DNA from: an uncultured Candidatus Saccharibacteria bacterium | Lineage (GTDB): Bacteria; Patescibacteriota; Saccharimonadia; Saccharimonadales; Saccharimonadaceae | Length of the DNA: 64,000 nucleotides | Direction of reading: 5' to 3' | NCBI GenBank assembly: GCA_938041435.1 | Contig: CALISR010000007.1 | Span: forward strand, 62,001 to 126,000 | Part shown: positions 1 through 9,200 of the stretch, in pieces | Numbering within the stretch: the first letter of the stretch is position 1 | Layout of the letters: each line of letters starts with the position of its first letter | Program-made: the position numbers and the translations under genes | Notes under the pieces: model-generated | Databases searched by the model: none | Told to the model about the DNA's origin: nothing | The model's input: the letters and a program-made list of their open reading frames with translations, nothing else

Positions 1-2
1 CG

Positions 3-989
3 ATGCAGCTTGGCGGCAACACCCATACTATGGTTGACCTCTATACCAACGATGACGTTGTGGCGGTGTGCACGATGGCCCGCCAGCAGCAGGCTGAGCT
101 CTTTGTCCTTGGTGGCGGGAGCAACACTCTAGCCCAAGACAGCGGCTTTGCTGGCATTGTGGCGCGCAACCGTATTCCAGGCTTTTCGGTCATTGCTGAG
201 GATGATGAGTCGACGACGATTACCATTGGCGCAGGAGAAGTTCTCGATACTATTGCGGCTAAGACAGTAGCTAGTGGTCTGAGTGGCATTGAGGCGCTAT
301 CGGCTATCCCAGGTACAGCAGGCGCTGCGCCAGTGCAGAACGTTGGTGCGTATGGGCAGGAGATTGCCGACACACTCGTCTCGCTCGAGGCATATGATCG
401 CCAGCAAGAGCGGTTTGTGTCGCTGAGCGCCGCCGACTGCGAGTTTTCGTACCGGCACAGCATTTTCCGGGGCCGCGAGATGGGGCGATATATCATCACA
501 AGCATAACGCTCCGCCTGCGCAAGGGTTTGCCGCAGCCACCCTTCTACCAAGCCGTTCAAGATTATCTCACCTCCCACGCTATAGCAGAGCCTACCCCGC
601 AAGACATTCGCCAAGCCGTCATGACGATCCGCGCAGGCAAGCTGCCTGACCCAGCCAAGCTCCCCAATACTGGCTCGTTCTTCAAAAATGCGATTATTTC
701 CAGCGAGGCATTTGCTCAGCTCCAGCAGCACTACCCCACAGTGCCGCACTATGCGCTGCCCGATGGGCGCGTCAAGGTACCATCAGGCTGGCTCATCGAG
801 CAAGCGGGGCTCAGAGGCAGCGTTCTCCACGGCATGAAAGTACACGATAAGAATGCAGTCGTGCTCATCAATCAATCGGCCACCAGCTACCGCGATCTTG
901 CCGCCGCTCGTGAGGAGATTATTCGCACGGTAGAGGAAAAATTCGGCATTACCATTGTGCAAGAACCACTCGAGATGCCAGCGGCGTGA
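3..989 (+). CDS. murB: UDP-N-acetylenolpyruvoylglucosamine reductase (MurB), 5' end cut by the window
   Basis: MurB reduces UDP-GlcNAc-enolpyruvate to UDP-MurNAc with NADPH and FAD in the cytoplasm, the second committed step of peptidoglycan synthesis. The FAD-binding GGGSN motif is at about residues 37-41, YRHSIF at 150-155, and GSFFKN near residue 225. The long C-terminal part with GWLIEQ and EEKFGI resembles the type I (E. coli-like) enzyme. The ATG at base 3 falls inside the usual N-terminal T-T-x-x-x-GG motif, so the true start almost certainly lies upstream of the window. Stop is TGA. Confidence 0.93.
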   Translation: MQLGGNTHTMVDLYTNDDVVAVCTMARQQQAELFVLGGGSNTLAQDSGFAGIVARNRIPGFSVIAEDDESTTITIGAGEVLDTIAAKTVASGLSGIEALSAIPGTAGAAPVQNVGAYGQEIADTLVSLEAYDRQQERFVSLSAADCEFSYRHSIFRGREMGRYIITSITLRLRKGLPQPPFYQAVQDYLTSHAIAEPTPQDIRQAVMTIRAGKLPDPAKLPNTGSFFKNAIISSEAFAQLQQHYPTVPHYALPDGRVKVPSGWLIEQAGLRGSVLHGMKVHDKNAVVLINQSATSYRDLAAAREEIIRTVEEKFGITIVQEPLEMPAA

Positions 990-1336
990 TGAGTCAAATA
1001 GCGCATCGTACCTATAGATACCTTTGTCTTTTTACCCTTGTTCATCAATAATTTTTGCGATACATATATAGTCAAGAAAGTAAAATTGACTATATGTTCT
1101 TGAGCATTTAGTGTCTCACTACTTTTTGCTTATTCTCGGCCGGCTTTATATCTTCTTTCCTATCGGACGAGCACGAAGTTCATTTCGTCCTACTAGAGAA
1201 TTCTTTTCTTATTGCTCCCCTATTTGATAACCTATGGAGCGCATATGGGGCGTAGCCGAGGCAAAGCAAGCCATAATCACCTCGATTCGACTTCTCACCT
1301 CTTGCACTTTTACCTCAAAACCCTTATGCTAATTGC
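990..1336. other. Intergenic stretch between murB and the pilin cluster
   Basis: No plausible gene was seen. An AT-rich hairpin is formed by 1066-1075 and 1086-1095 (10-bp arms, 10-base loop), possibly a weak terminator for murB or a protein site. The pilin promoter lies at the right end. Confidence 0.4.
1302..1336 (+). promoter_or_regulatory. Promoter of the pilin cluster, placing the RNA start at the ATG
   Basis: TTGCAC at 1302-1307, a 17-base spacer, TATGCT at 1325-1330, then 6 bases to the ATG at 1337. No Shine-Dalgarno sequence is present, so the transcript should be leaderless. Confidence 0.65.
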
Positions 1337-1855
1337 ATGAGGGTACGACGCGGGTATACAATCGTGGAAATTATTATTGTGCTGGCAATCATGCTGGTGC
1401 TGCTAGTGCTGGGCGTGGTGACGCTCAATAATGCGCAGCGCTCCTCGCGTGATACCGCCCGCACCACCACTGTTGAGACAGTAGCGCGCAGTCTTGAATC
1501 TTTCTATAACGGGGATGCGACTGGCACGTCGGGCGAGCAAGGGCACCGCTATCCGTCGGCCGAGCAGTTTTTGACTTCGCTTAATGGCACGGCAATTCGC
1601 CATATCCTCCCTGGACTATCTGAGGATAGCTACCAGTACCCATCACGCAGTGGTCAGCAAGCGCTCTTCGTCCAGTCGCCAAGCAATGGTATTAGCAAAG
1701 ATAGTGCATCAATTGACCGCTTCGTCTACGAGCCACGCGCCCGCGATGGTTCGCTCTGCGTCACCACCAGCCAAGAGTGCAGCCGCTTCTTCCTCTACTA
1801 CCGACTAGAACGCGCACCAACAGTAACGATAACCATCACGAGTAACCACCAATGA
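1337..1855 (+). CDS. Type IV pilin-like protein (prepilin) 1
   Basis: This is a 172-residue class III signal-peptide protein. A short basic leader (MRVRRG) is followed directly by YTIVEI and about 20 hydrophobic residues, so a PilD-type peptidase should cut after Gly6. The rest is a soluble domain with two cysteines near the C-terminus. It heads a pilin cluster and its last bases overlap the next start in an ATGA. By size and position it is probably a minor pilin/pseudopilin of a type IV pilus or DNA-uptake machine. The soluble domain was not recognised. Confidence 0.8.
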   Translation: MRVRRGYTIVEIIIVLAIMLVLLVLGVVTLNNAQRSSRDTARTTTVETVARSLESFYNGDATGTSGEQGHRYPSAEQFLTSLNGTAIRHILPGLSEDSYQYPSRSGQQALFVQSPSNGISKDSASIDRFVYEPRARDGSLCVTTSQECSRFFLYYRLERAPTVTITITSNHQ

Positions 1856-2259
1856 AGCAAAGTCCAGACGCTGGCTTTACTCTGGTAGAGATGTTGGTGA
1901 CGATGGTACTGGGCGTGCTCTTTGTTGGGACGCTCTATCAGCTGTATATTGTGACGATCCAGAGCGCAACGGAGGCCAATCGTGATGCCAAGGCGAGTAT
2001 TGTCGGGTATGAGCTGCTCCGCCGCGAAGTTGGCGATGGCACACCAACGCCGTGCACAAACCACGCGGCTAATCGCAACCTCACGACCGACCACTCACTC
2101 GATACCGATGGCTTGCCTCAGCCTGTTAGTGCTACTATTGTTGTTGATTGCCCCTATAGCACTACCGCACCACAGATAAGCCGTGTATCGGTAACGGTAC
2201 GCTACGGGCAAGGCTCTAGCCAATCGGAGGTTCGCCATGCGATTCTTAGCAGCCACTAA
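1852..2259 (+). CDS. Type IV minor pilin / pseudopilin 2
   Basis: A 135-residue prepilin. The leader MKQSPDAG precedes FTLVEM and a hydrophobic helix, giving the canonical cleavage G|FTLVE with Glu5. The start overlaps the preceding stop (ATGA), implying translational coupling. The soluble part has two cysteines that could form a disulphide. Architecture resembles PulJ/PilW-type minor pilins, but the family could not be fixed by eye. Confidence 0.8.
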   Translation: MKQSPDAGFTLVEMLVTMVLGVLFVGTLYQLYIVTIQSATEANRDAKASIVGYELLRREVGDGTPTPCTNHAANRNLTTDHSLDTDGLPQPVSATIVVDCPYSTTAPQISRVSVTVRYGQGSSQSEVRHAILSSH

Positions 2260-3052
2260 CATCCGAGAGCGGATGCAGCAGCTCATCCGCCTTATCTACC
2301 CTGCGCGGCACCAACAGCGTGGCTTTACTGTAGTAGAAATGCTAGTAGTGATCCCTATTATTGTAGTGGTGGTTGGCGTATTGGTTGCTGCCCTGGTGGG
2401 GTTGCTGAGCTCGATTGTTATTTCCAACCAGCGCGGTGCACTGACGTATGCTATGGAAGATGCACTTGACCAAATCGAGCAGGACGTCCGCCTGGCAACA
2501 AAAGTCGAGAGCAAAGCCGTCGCAGCCAACTGGGCGCAGCACTTCGCGGGCGATAACGTCTTGATCCTTACCCAATATGCCACCGATCGCAATCCCTCCG
2601 ACACCCAACGTGAGCTCATCTATCTCAATAGCCAAGCCAACCCCTGTCGCAGCCAAGCCGAGCTTGCCGCCAAGCTCTACCGCACAAATAACCCACTTAC
2701 CGTCAAGGTTGTTTACTTTGTGCAAGGTACCACCCTTTGGCGGCGAACTATCGTGCCAAGCCAGTACGAATTCAATACTACCAACCCCAGCAACAACACG
2801 ATGTGCGGCCAGCCTTGGCAGCAGAGCACTTGCAATTACATTGGCGGTGATTGCAAAGCGCTCGACACGCGCGTCGCGAATAATGTATCGAGCATTCGCT
2901 TTGGCTATGCAACAGGCTTTAATCAAGCGGCCAGCACCACACCAAACGATAGCACCACCGTCGTCTCTGCCACAGTGGATATTGCCGCCCTCAGCACTGG
3001 CCAGACCATTCACGCCCGGGGGTCGATGCAAGCTCGGCGGATTAATAATTAG
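2237..3052 (+). CDS. Type IV minor pilin / pseudopilin 3
   Basis: A 271-residue prepilin. The hydrophobic segment begins at RGFTVVEM, with an unusually long leader of about 30 residues if translation starts at 2237; an in-frame ATG at 2273 gives a shorter leader. It overlaps the previous gene by 23 bases. The soluble domain contains several cysteines (for example CGQPWQ and CNYIGGDC) and may be disulphide-stabilised. It is probably a tip or initiation minor pilin co-expressed with the two before it. Confidence 0.78.
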   Translation: MRFLAATNIRERMQQLIRLIYPARHQQRGFTVVEMLVVIPIIVVVVGVLVAALVGLLSSIVISNQRGALTYAMEDALDQIEQDVRLATKVESKAVAANWAQHFAGDNVLILTQYATDRNPSDTQRELIYLNSQANPCRSQAELAAKLYRTNNPLTVKVVYFVQGTTLWRRTIVPSQYEFNTTNPSNNTMCGQPWQQSTCNYIGGDCKALDTRVANNVSSIRFGYATGFNQAASTTPNDSTTVVSATVDIAALSTGQTIHARGSMQARRINN

Positions 3053-3259
3053 CCACAATCGAGAGATAGGTATTGCACTGCCCGGTTATTCTCACCATAT
3101 TACACGATCAACCGAGGTGGTGGTGCGCAGTATATTGTTATTTTGGCAAATACCCTAGCTCTTTTGCCCGTATCACCACCATCATACTATCTAAAAATTT
3201 CGTTATACATCTGTGCTCAAAAAGCTTGTGTTTAATGAATGTTCGTAGTATGATCGTAA

Positions 3260-3279
3260 TATAATCAGTAACAAGGAGG
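3260..3279 (+). promoter_or_regulatory. -10 box and strong Shine-Dalgarno of the major pilin
   Basis: TATAAT lies at 3260-3265, with no good -35. A strong AAGGAGG at 3273-3279 precedes the ATG at 3291. Unlike many genes here, this one has a leader and a ribosome site, fitting high-level expression. Confidence 0.6.
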
Positions 3280-3290
3280 GGTAACTCTGT

Positions 3291-3704
3291 ATGACAACAA
3301 AAACTCAACGTAACCTGCGCGGTTTCACAATTGTCGAGCTTCTCATCGTGATTGTGATCATCGCCATCCTGGCGGCTATTACCATCGTCGCTTACAACGG
3401 CATCCAGCAACGCGCTCGCGACTCAGCAGCCGCTGGCGCTGCATCGCAGCTCTCGACCAAGGTAGAGGCATGGAACAGCCAGAAGGGTGAATACCCAACA
3501 GCCGCACAGGTTAGCGGTAACCTTGTCGATGAGAAGGTGACTGAGGCCAAGATCGATCCAGACCTCAAGAAGAAGATCATCACATCTGGTACACCAAACA
3601 ACGACACTCCTGTCTTGTATACCCAGTGTGGTAGCGGTAAGGGTGCGAAAATCACCTACAAGAAGGGCGACAAAACCGAGGATATCGTCCGAGGCAGCTG
3701 CTAA
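3291..3704 (+). CDS. Probable major type IV pilin (PilA/PilE-like)
   Basis: A 137-residue prepilin with leader MTTKTQRNLRG and the textbook FTIVELLIVIVIIAILAAI helix. Processing after Gly11 would leave a mature pilin with N-terminal Phe and Glu5. Two cysteines near the C-terminus (TQCGS and the last residue, RGSC) could make the classical pilin D-region disulphide. It has its own strong ribosome site and a strong terminator, so it is a monocistronic, highly expressed unit separate from the three minor pilins. The canonical helix and compact size argue for the main fibre subunit. Confidence 0.85.
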   Translation: MTTKTQRNLRGFTIVELLIVIVIIAILAAITIVAYNGIQQRARDSAAAGAASQLSTKVEAWNSQKGEYPTAAQVSGNLVDEKVTEAKIDPDLKKKIITSGTPNNDTPVLYTQCGSGKGAKITYKKGDKTEDIVRGSC

Positions 3705-3723
3705 GCTTATCCTCTCAATCAAC

Positions 3724-3752
3724 AAAAACACCCGCTCTCTGGCGGGTGTTTT
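3724..3752 (+). terminator. Rho-independent terminator of the major pilin
   Basis: Stem CACCCGC (3729-3735) and GCGGGTG (3742-3748) with a 6-base loop, flanked by an A-run and a T-run (3749-3752). Confidence 0.85.
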
Positions 3753-3828
3753 AGATATGCAAATGTATTACTACTGCACCTAGCGAGACACAATTATCAA
3801 TGACAGCGACAAACCTCTGACTTTTTGC

Positions 3829-5103
3829 CTATTCCGTCGGCACTGGGAAATCCGCCAAGAAGTCTGCAACATCGGTGCGGAGCTTAGCTAGCTCTGCCTC
3901 ATCATCACGGTGGTCGATGGCTTGGCGCATCCACTCAGCAATCTGCGGCATATGCTGCGGCTCTAGGCCGCGCGTTGTTGCCGCTGGCGTGCCAAGGCGA
4001 ATGCCACTAGGGCGAAATGGCGGCAGTGGATCATCAGGGATGGCATTAGCGTTAAGTGTCAAGCCGATCTTATCCATCGCAATCTCCGCTGTCTTGCCAT
4101 CAATCCCAAAGCTTGTGTGGACGTCGGCCAAGATGAGGTGGTTGCTTGTGCCGCCCGTCACGAGTACAAAGCCGCGCTGCTGCAACTCCTGCGCCAAAGC
4201 AGCGGCATTAGCCACCACCTGCTGGGCATAGTCACGAAAGGCTGGCTGGAGCGCCTCGCCAAAAGCCACCGCCTTGGCGGCAATCGTATGCATATGCGGC
4301 CCGCCTTGGATGCCAGGAAAGACCGCCCGATCGATGAGTGTCGGAATATTCTCGAGAGTCTTGGCTGGGCGCTTGAGTGGGTTGCTCACCACTCCTTTGC
4401 TAACGATCAGCCCACCACGCGGCCCACGCAGCGTCTTGTGCGTCGTCGTCGTCATAACATGAAAACCATAGTCAAGTGGATTCTCCGCCACTCCACCAGC
4501 AATCAGCCCCGCGACATGCGCCATATCGGCCATGAGCAAAGCACCAACCTCGTGGCCAATCGCCGCAAAGCGTGCAAAATCCAGCTGGCGCGGATAGGCA
4601 CTAAAGCCCGCCAGGATGATCTTCGGCTGATGTTCTTGCGCCATCCGATGTAGCTCATCGTAGTCAATCTCACCCGTCGCTACATCCTTCATCTTGTAGC
4701 GGACGAAATTATACTCACGAGCACTATGTGTCACAGGCGCACCATGCGTCAGGTGGCCACCATGACCCAGATCCATCGCGAGGATGGTATCGCCTGGCTC
4801 GCACCATGCAAAATACACTGCTTCATTAGCCTGAGCACCACTGTGCGGCTGGACATTAGCGTGGTCAGCCCGGAAGAGCTGCTTGGCACGGTCGATTGCC
4901 AGCTGCTCTACTTGGTCGGTATACTGCTGCCCGCCATAGTAACGCCGGCCTGGGTAACCCTCGCTATATTTATTAGTAAAGATACTCCCAAGCGCTCGTA
5001 GTACATCACCAGAGACATAATTCTCGCTAGGGATGAGCTCCAAGCCTTCGCGTTGGCGTTGCTGCTCACGGGTGATAAGGGTAGCAATAGTTGTTTCGTG
5101 CAT
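3829..5103 (-). CDS. glyA: Serine hydroxymethyltransferase
   Basis: GlyA interconverts serine plus tetrahydrofolate with glycine plus methylene-THF, using PLP in the cytoplasm. The PLP lysine is K223 in TTTHKTLRGPRGG. Other family signatures are the N-terminal IPSENYVS, YSEGYPG with GRRYYGG, and MADMAHVAGLIA. The full length of 424 residues is usual. The ATG is preceded by AAGGAG about 9 bases away, and a TGC-TATACT extended -10 lies further upstream. In a genome this reduced it is probably the main one-carbon entry point. Confidence 0.96.
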   Translation of the reverse strand: MHETTIATLITREQQRQREGLELIPSENYVSGDVLRALGSIFTNKYSEGYPGRRYYGGQQYTDQVEQLAIDRAKQLFRADHANVQPHSGAQANEAVYFAWCEPGDTILAMDLGHGGHLTHGAPVTHSAREYNFVRYKMKDVATGEIDYDELHRMAQEHQPKIILAGFSAYPRQLDFARFAAIGHEVGALLMADMAHVAGLIAGGVAENPLDYGFHVMTTTTHKTLRGPRGGLIVSKGVVSNPLKRPAKTLENIPTLIDRAVFPGIQGGPHMHTIAAKAVAFGEALQPAFRDYAQQVVANAAALAQELQQRGFVLVTGGTSNHLILADVHTSFGIDGKTAEIAMDKIGLTLNANAIPDDPLPPFRPSGIRLGTPAATTRGLEPQHMPQIAEWMRQAIDHRDDEAELAKLRTDVADFLADFPVPTE

Positions 5104-5172
5104 GGGTAATACTCCTTGTTTGTTGGTTATATCTTAGGATTCGCTATGCACTTTTCATCAGATCATATGTGT

Positions 5173-5178
5173 AGTATA
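5173..5178 (-). promoter_or_regulatory. Extended -10 upstream of glyA
   Basis: On the minus strand TATACT is preceded by TGC (extended -10). It gives a leader of about 60 bases before the AAGGAG site. Confidence 0.4.
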
Positions 5179-5452
5179 GCACAGCTACCTAATGTGGGGA
5201 GTTACAGTACTTGACTACGTGCGTCTTGAGCTTGCGATAGCTCTCTTTTTCTCTAGTAGTATTGATGTGCTATCGCATCTCTTTTGATATTGCTCTCTGG
5301 TGTGAAGACGAGGCACTTGCTCGTGTAGTAAATATAGAAATATAGGCCTTGCGCATGGCTAGTTGAAATAACAGAGAGGAGCTGATGGAGTTATTAGAAA
5401 AACTTCGCAACCTAACCTCCGCATTTCTTTCCGCAACACGAGATGCTTGTGT

Positions 5453-5487
5453 TTGACAATATATCACCGATGATATATTGTACAGAC
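5453..5487 (+). promoter_or_regulatory. Promoter with embedded palindromic operator of XRE-MurA
   Basis: TTGACA (5453-5458), a 17-base spacer and TATTGT (5476-5481) are followed by 6 bases and the ATG at 5488, so a leaderless start is expected. A perfect inverted repeat of 11-base arms (5456-5466 and 5471-5481, spacer CCGA) spans exactly from the -35 into the -10. A repressor bound there would block RNA polymerase; the XRE domain encoded just downstream is the obvious candidate. Confidence 0.75.
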
Positions 5488-7014
5488 ATGGGAACAGCAA
5501 AATATCTCCGTAATATCGGAACACTCATCCAAGAAACCCGCCAAGCACGCGGTATGACGCAAGCCGAGCTCGCTGCAGCACTTGGCACGAGCCAGTCGGC
5601 CATTAACCGCATCGAAAAGGGTGGCCAAAACATCAGCCTAGAAATGATCGCTCGCATTGGCGAAGTGCTGAGCAGTGAGATTGTCCGCATCAACAAAGCT
5701 GGCAAAACAAACTTCGTCATCAATGGTGGTGGCTCGCTCCATGGCGAGATTGAGGTAAAGACGAGCAAAAATGCCGCTGTCGCTCTGCTCTGCGCAAGCC
5801 TCCTTAATAAAGGCAAAACGACACTACGCCGAGTGGCACGGATCGAGGAAGTTAATCGCATCATCGAGGTGCTCGAAAGCATTGGCGTGCGCTGCCGCTG
5901 GCTTGAACACAATGACCTCGAGATCACCCCACCACGCACCCTCCATCTAGACGAGATGGATATCGCCGCAGCCAAGCGCACCCGCAGCATTATTATGTTC
6001 CTGGGGCCATTGCTCCATCAATATGAGTCATTCCAAATTCCCTTCGCGGGTGGATGCAACCTTGGCACACGGACGGTGGGGCCACACATGGCGGGCCTCG
6101 CACCCTTTGGCCTGACTGTCGAGGCAACGACCGATTACTACCAAGCAACAACCAACCCGCATATGGTTGAGCACGCCATCGTCCTTACCGAGCGCGGCGA
6201 CACCGTCACTGAGAATGTTATCATGGCGGCAGCGCTCCACCCAGGCGTCGTGACGATTCGCAACGCCAGCCCCAACTACATGGTGCAAGACCTCTGTTTC
6301 TTCTTGCAAAAGCTTGGGGTACAGATCGATGGCATCGGCACAACGACCCTCACCATCCATGGCGTCAGCGAGATCAACCAAACAGTCGAATATTGTCCGA
6401 GCGAAGACCCTATCGAGGCAATGAGCTTCATCGCAGCAGGTGTAGTGACGGACTCTGCTATTACCATCCGCCGGGCACCAATCGAATTCCTCGAGCTCGA
6501 GCTGGCAGTGCTGCGCGGTATGGGCTTACAATATGAGCTCTCCAGCGAGTACCCAGCGCGCAATGGTCAGACTCGCCTGGTCGATATTAGCCTGCACAAA
6601 TCGACTCTCACCGCTCCACAAGACAAGCTCCACAGTATGCCCTTCCCGGGTATCAACATGGATAATCTCCCCTTCCTTGGTCTCATCGCCACGGTAGCAA
6701 CGGGCCGCACTCTAGTGCACGACTGGAGCTACGACAACCGCGCCATTTACTTCACCGACCTCACTCGCCTTGGCGCACAAGTAGAGATGGTCGATCCACA
6801 CCGCGTTTACATCAGTGGCCCCACCCGCTGGAAGCCTGCCGATGTCGTCGCACCACCAGCCTTGCGCCCCAGCGTCGTCGTGATGCTAGCTATGCTCGCA
6901 GCTCCTGGGCGCTCCATCCTGCGTGATGTATACAATATCAACCGAGGCTACGAAGACTTTGCTAACCGACTCAACACTCTCGGGGCGGATATCGAGACAA
7001 CATGGGAATATTAG
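5488..7014 (+). CDS. murA: XRE helix-turn-helix fused to UDP-GlcNAc 1-carboxyvinyltransferase (MurA)
   Basis: The 508-residue product has two parts. Residues about 8-62 are an XRE/Cro-type HTH (MTQAELAAALGTSQSAINR). Residues about 75-505 are a complete MurA of the EPSP-synthase fold, which transfers enolpyruvate from PEP to UDP-GlcNAc, the first committed peptidoglycan step. Lys94-Asn95 (SKNAAV) match the conserved substrate pair, and Cys190 in the GGCNLGTR loop matches the fosfomycin-target cysteine. A longer reading from 5443 would include the operator, so the ATG at 5488 is preferred. Self-repression through the palindrome is inferred. Confidence 0.92.
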   Translation: MGTAKYLRNIGTLIQETRQARGMTQAELAAALGTSQSAINRIEKGGQNISLEMIARIGEVLSSEIVRINKAGKTNFVINGGGSLHGEIEVKTSKNAAVALLCASLLNKGKTTLRRVARIEEVNRIIEVLESIGVRCRWLEHNDLEITPPRTLHLDEMDIAAAKRTRSIIMFLGPLLHQYESFQIPFAGGCNLGTRTVGPHMAGLAPFGLTVEATTDYYQATTNPHMVEHAIVLTERGDTVTENVIMAAALHPGVVTIRNASPNYMVQDLCFFLQKLGVQIDGIGTTTLTIHGVSEINQTVEYCPSEDPIEAMSFIAAGVVTDSAITIRRAPIEFLELELAVLRGMGLQYELSSEYPARNGQTRLVDISLHKSTLTAPQDKLHSMPFPGINMDNLPFLGLIATVATGRTLVHDWSYDNRAIYFTDLTRLGAQVEMVDPHRVYISGPTRWKPADVVAPPALRPSVVVMLAMLAAPGRSILRDVYNINRGYEDFANRLNTLGADIETTWEY

Positions 7015-7044
7015 CCGTTTCTTAGCTTGTCTTACCACGCCAAT

Positions 7045-7076
7045 AGAGAGACCTCTCACAACGTAGAGGTTCTCTT
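7045..7076 (+). terminator. Probable terminator of XRE-murA
   Basis: An 11-bp stem with one G.U pair (AGAG..ACCTCT and AGAGGT..CTCT) and an 8-base loop. The following T-run is poor. Confidence 0.5.
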
Positions 7077-7515
7077 GTTATATGTCGCATTGTGCGCAGA
7101 CTTTGCATACATAGAGCCTAAATCTTAGAAGGTCTACTTTTTCACCGTCAACCCCCCGTTCGCTAGTATTTTGTCTGATGAACTGCGAAGATCGATTGTT
7201 ACCTCGCATAGCACGAGAAAATAAATGCAAAAAAGTAAGAGCGCACGAACAAACACATCAGGCATATGCTTTGATCTTCTAGTGATAACCAAGTGAAGTC
7301 ACCGCTGAGCAGAATGAAGTGATAATTGCCAAACATCAACCTCTTACGCTAAGCTAATAGCCTATCGAGTCTGGCAGCAAGCTTTCCCTCCATAAGACGA
7401 AGCGGCAAAGATAAAGATAGTGATCGAGCGCAGAAAAAGTAGCTGTGCGCTTCATATTTTCTCATAATAAACTTACTACAGTTACAGTAGTAAGTAGCAA
7501 AACGACATCAAACCA
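7077..7515. other. Intergenic stretch, no gene seen
   Basis: No convincing reading frame was found. A perfect inverted repeat ACTTACTAC / GTAGTAAGT (7471-7479 and 7487-7495) sits near the right end. Its role is unknown. Confidence 0.4.
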
Positions 7516-7550
7516 AAATAAAACCCCGGAATCATCCGGGAATTTATTTT
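7516..7550 (-). terminator. Terminator of tRNA-His
   Basis: On the minus strand a CCCGGA..TCCGGG stem with a 4-base loop is followed by TTTTATTTT, directly after the tRNA 3' CCA. Confidence 0.8.
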
Positions 7551-7628
7551 GGGGTGGATAATGAGACTTGAACTCACGGCCTCCGGTGCCACAAACCAGC
7601 GCTCTAACCAAACTGAGCTATATCCACC
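7550..7628 (-). tRNA. tRNA-His (GTG)
   Basis: A full cloverleaf. The anticodon arm CTGGT-TTGTGGC-ACCGG puts GTG at positions 34-36. The acceptor stem GTGGATA/TATCCAC is preceded by a genome-encoded G-1 opposite discriminator C73, the tRNA-His identity element. CCA is encoded. Confidence 0.93.
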
Positions 7629-7909
7629 AGACAATTGCACAGCAAACCTGCTGCGCTGCTGACATGCTGTATTGTAGCAGAGATAGCGCAGTTTGTCTAT
7701 TACCTGCGGCTGTTCATCCTCAATCTCAAAACTTTACTACCTTATACCTCTCTCCTCTCACCAGGTTGCTTGCTTCTCCTCAGGCTTATCACCGCTTCTA
7801 TAGTGAGTCTTCCTATCTATAATAGGGGTCATCACTATATTTCATTGGGTAGAGCAGATGATTAAAAATGACGAATGGATAGGGTAGGTAAATACTGAAG
7901 TTAACTAAT

Positions 7910-9103
7910 TTAGCGCGCCTTCTTGCGACGCCACAGTGCCTCAACGCACATCACCAGCCACAGACCAAGCGCAATCACCCCAACTGCCCCACCAAACCAC
8001 ACATGCCCCGCACTATAGCCATACTGATTGACCATCCGGGTGAGCAAGCTAATCGCCACAACGTCACCAAGCAACGTAAACATATTCAGCGCAGAGAGGA
8101 GCGTTGCTTTGTATGTATGCTGCAGCTCGCTGAGAATCTTTGACTGCAAAACAATCGGTCGGACTCGCGTATATGCAGTAAATAGCACAACAGCAATGAC
8201 CGCGATAATCGGGCTTGACGTTACGCCCATCAAGACAATACACAGCGCCATAATCCACGCATCGACCCAATAAAATGCCAGTGGCCGCAGGCGGTCAAAC
8301 CAATGCACATACCAGCCCAGTAACGCTCCACCCAGGCTCCCGACCGCTGCAATCACCCCAAACCACTCTACCGCAATACCAACATGCTGGAAGAGCAGCT
8401 CGCGATATTCTAGCCCCTTATTGGACACACCAGCTAAGAAACCAGCGAAGATGAAGAGAGCAAGATTTTTTGCAGTAATGATTACGCGAGCAGCCTGCCG
8501 TGGCCGCTGAGTCTGGGCAGTTGTGCGGCGCGGTGGATGAGCAAAACTCAGCGCCAACCACACCGTCGCAGCAAGCGACAAAAAGCCAATCAAAAATGGG
8601 AGTGTATGATGAATGCTGTACGTGAGTGGCACTACAATAATGAGCACAGTATTACCAATCAATCCATACGTCTGGGCGCGGCCCATCACCTTGGTATAGT
8701 CGCGTGCTCGCCCCAGCGCCGTCAAGGAATCGTGCATAAAGGCCTCGACCGCACCAGACTGAAACGCATAGCCACCAAAGAACAAAACTGAGGCAATCAG
8801 CCCACCCCAAAAGCTCGGCCACACAGCATACAACAGTGGCGACACCACAGCGATACTCGCACCAAGGATAATCGCTCGCCGGTTGCCAAACTTATCGGCC
8901 ACATAACCCGCTGGCATCTGCAGCGCCGCCTGGACGATAGACGAGATAACGACCATCAGTGCCAGCTCATCCAAACTCACCTTACCAACATTCACCAGCT
9001 GCACCGTAATGAGCGGCAAGTAGACACGCTTGGTAAAAATCCGAAACCACGAATATTTGATAATGTTGCGCTTGAGGAGGTCGTGGTTGGTCACATCTTG
9101 CAT
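7910..9103 (-). CDS. MFS transporter
   Basis: A 397-residue integral membrane protein with about 11-12 hydrophobic segments, the major facilitator pattern. The loop after the second helix reads ADKFGNRRAII, the MFS signature (GxxxDRxGRR-like). The central cytoplasmic loop is basic (HPPRRTTAQTQRPRQ). Substrate cannot be told. The -10 TATAGT (extended TGC) lies at 9116-9121 on the minus strand, 12 bases before the ATG, with no Shine-Dalgarno, so the leader is only a few bases. Confidence 0.85.
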   Translation of the reverse strand: MQDVTNHDLLKRNIIKYSWFRIFTKRVYLPLITVQLVNVGKVSLDELALMVVISSIVQAALQMPAGYVADKFGNRRAIILGASIAVVSPLLYAVWPSFWGGLIASVLFFGGYAFQSGAVEAFMHDSLTALGRARDYTKVMGRAQTYGLIGNTVLIIVVPLTYSIHHTLPFLIGFLSLAATVWLALSFAHPPRRTTAQTQRPRQAARVIITAKNLALFIFAGFLAGVSNKGLEYRELLFQHVGIAVEWFGVIAAVGSLGGALLGWYVHWFDRLRPLAFYWVDAWIMALCIVLMGVTSSPIIAVIAVVLFTAYTRVRPIVLQSKILSELQHTYKATLLSALNMFTLLGDVVAISLLTRMVNQYGYSAGHVWFGGAVGVIALGLWLVMCVEALWRRKKAR

Positions 9104-9161
9104 AAATCTCGCTGTACTATAGCACAGCCTCGCGCAGCATGTAAATGTATTTTGTATGTAA

Positions 9162-9187
9162 TAAAAACAACCCCATCGAGATGGGGA
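9162..9187 (-). terminator. Terminator of tRNA-Arg (TCT)
   Basis: On the minus strand the hairpin CCCCAT-CTCG-ATGGGG is followed by TTGTTTTTATT. Confidence 0.75.
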
Positions 9188-9200
9188 TATGACAATAAAA

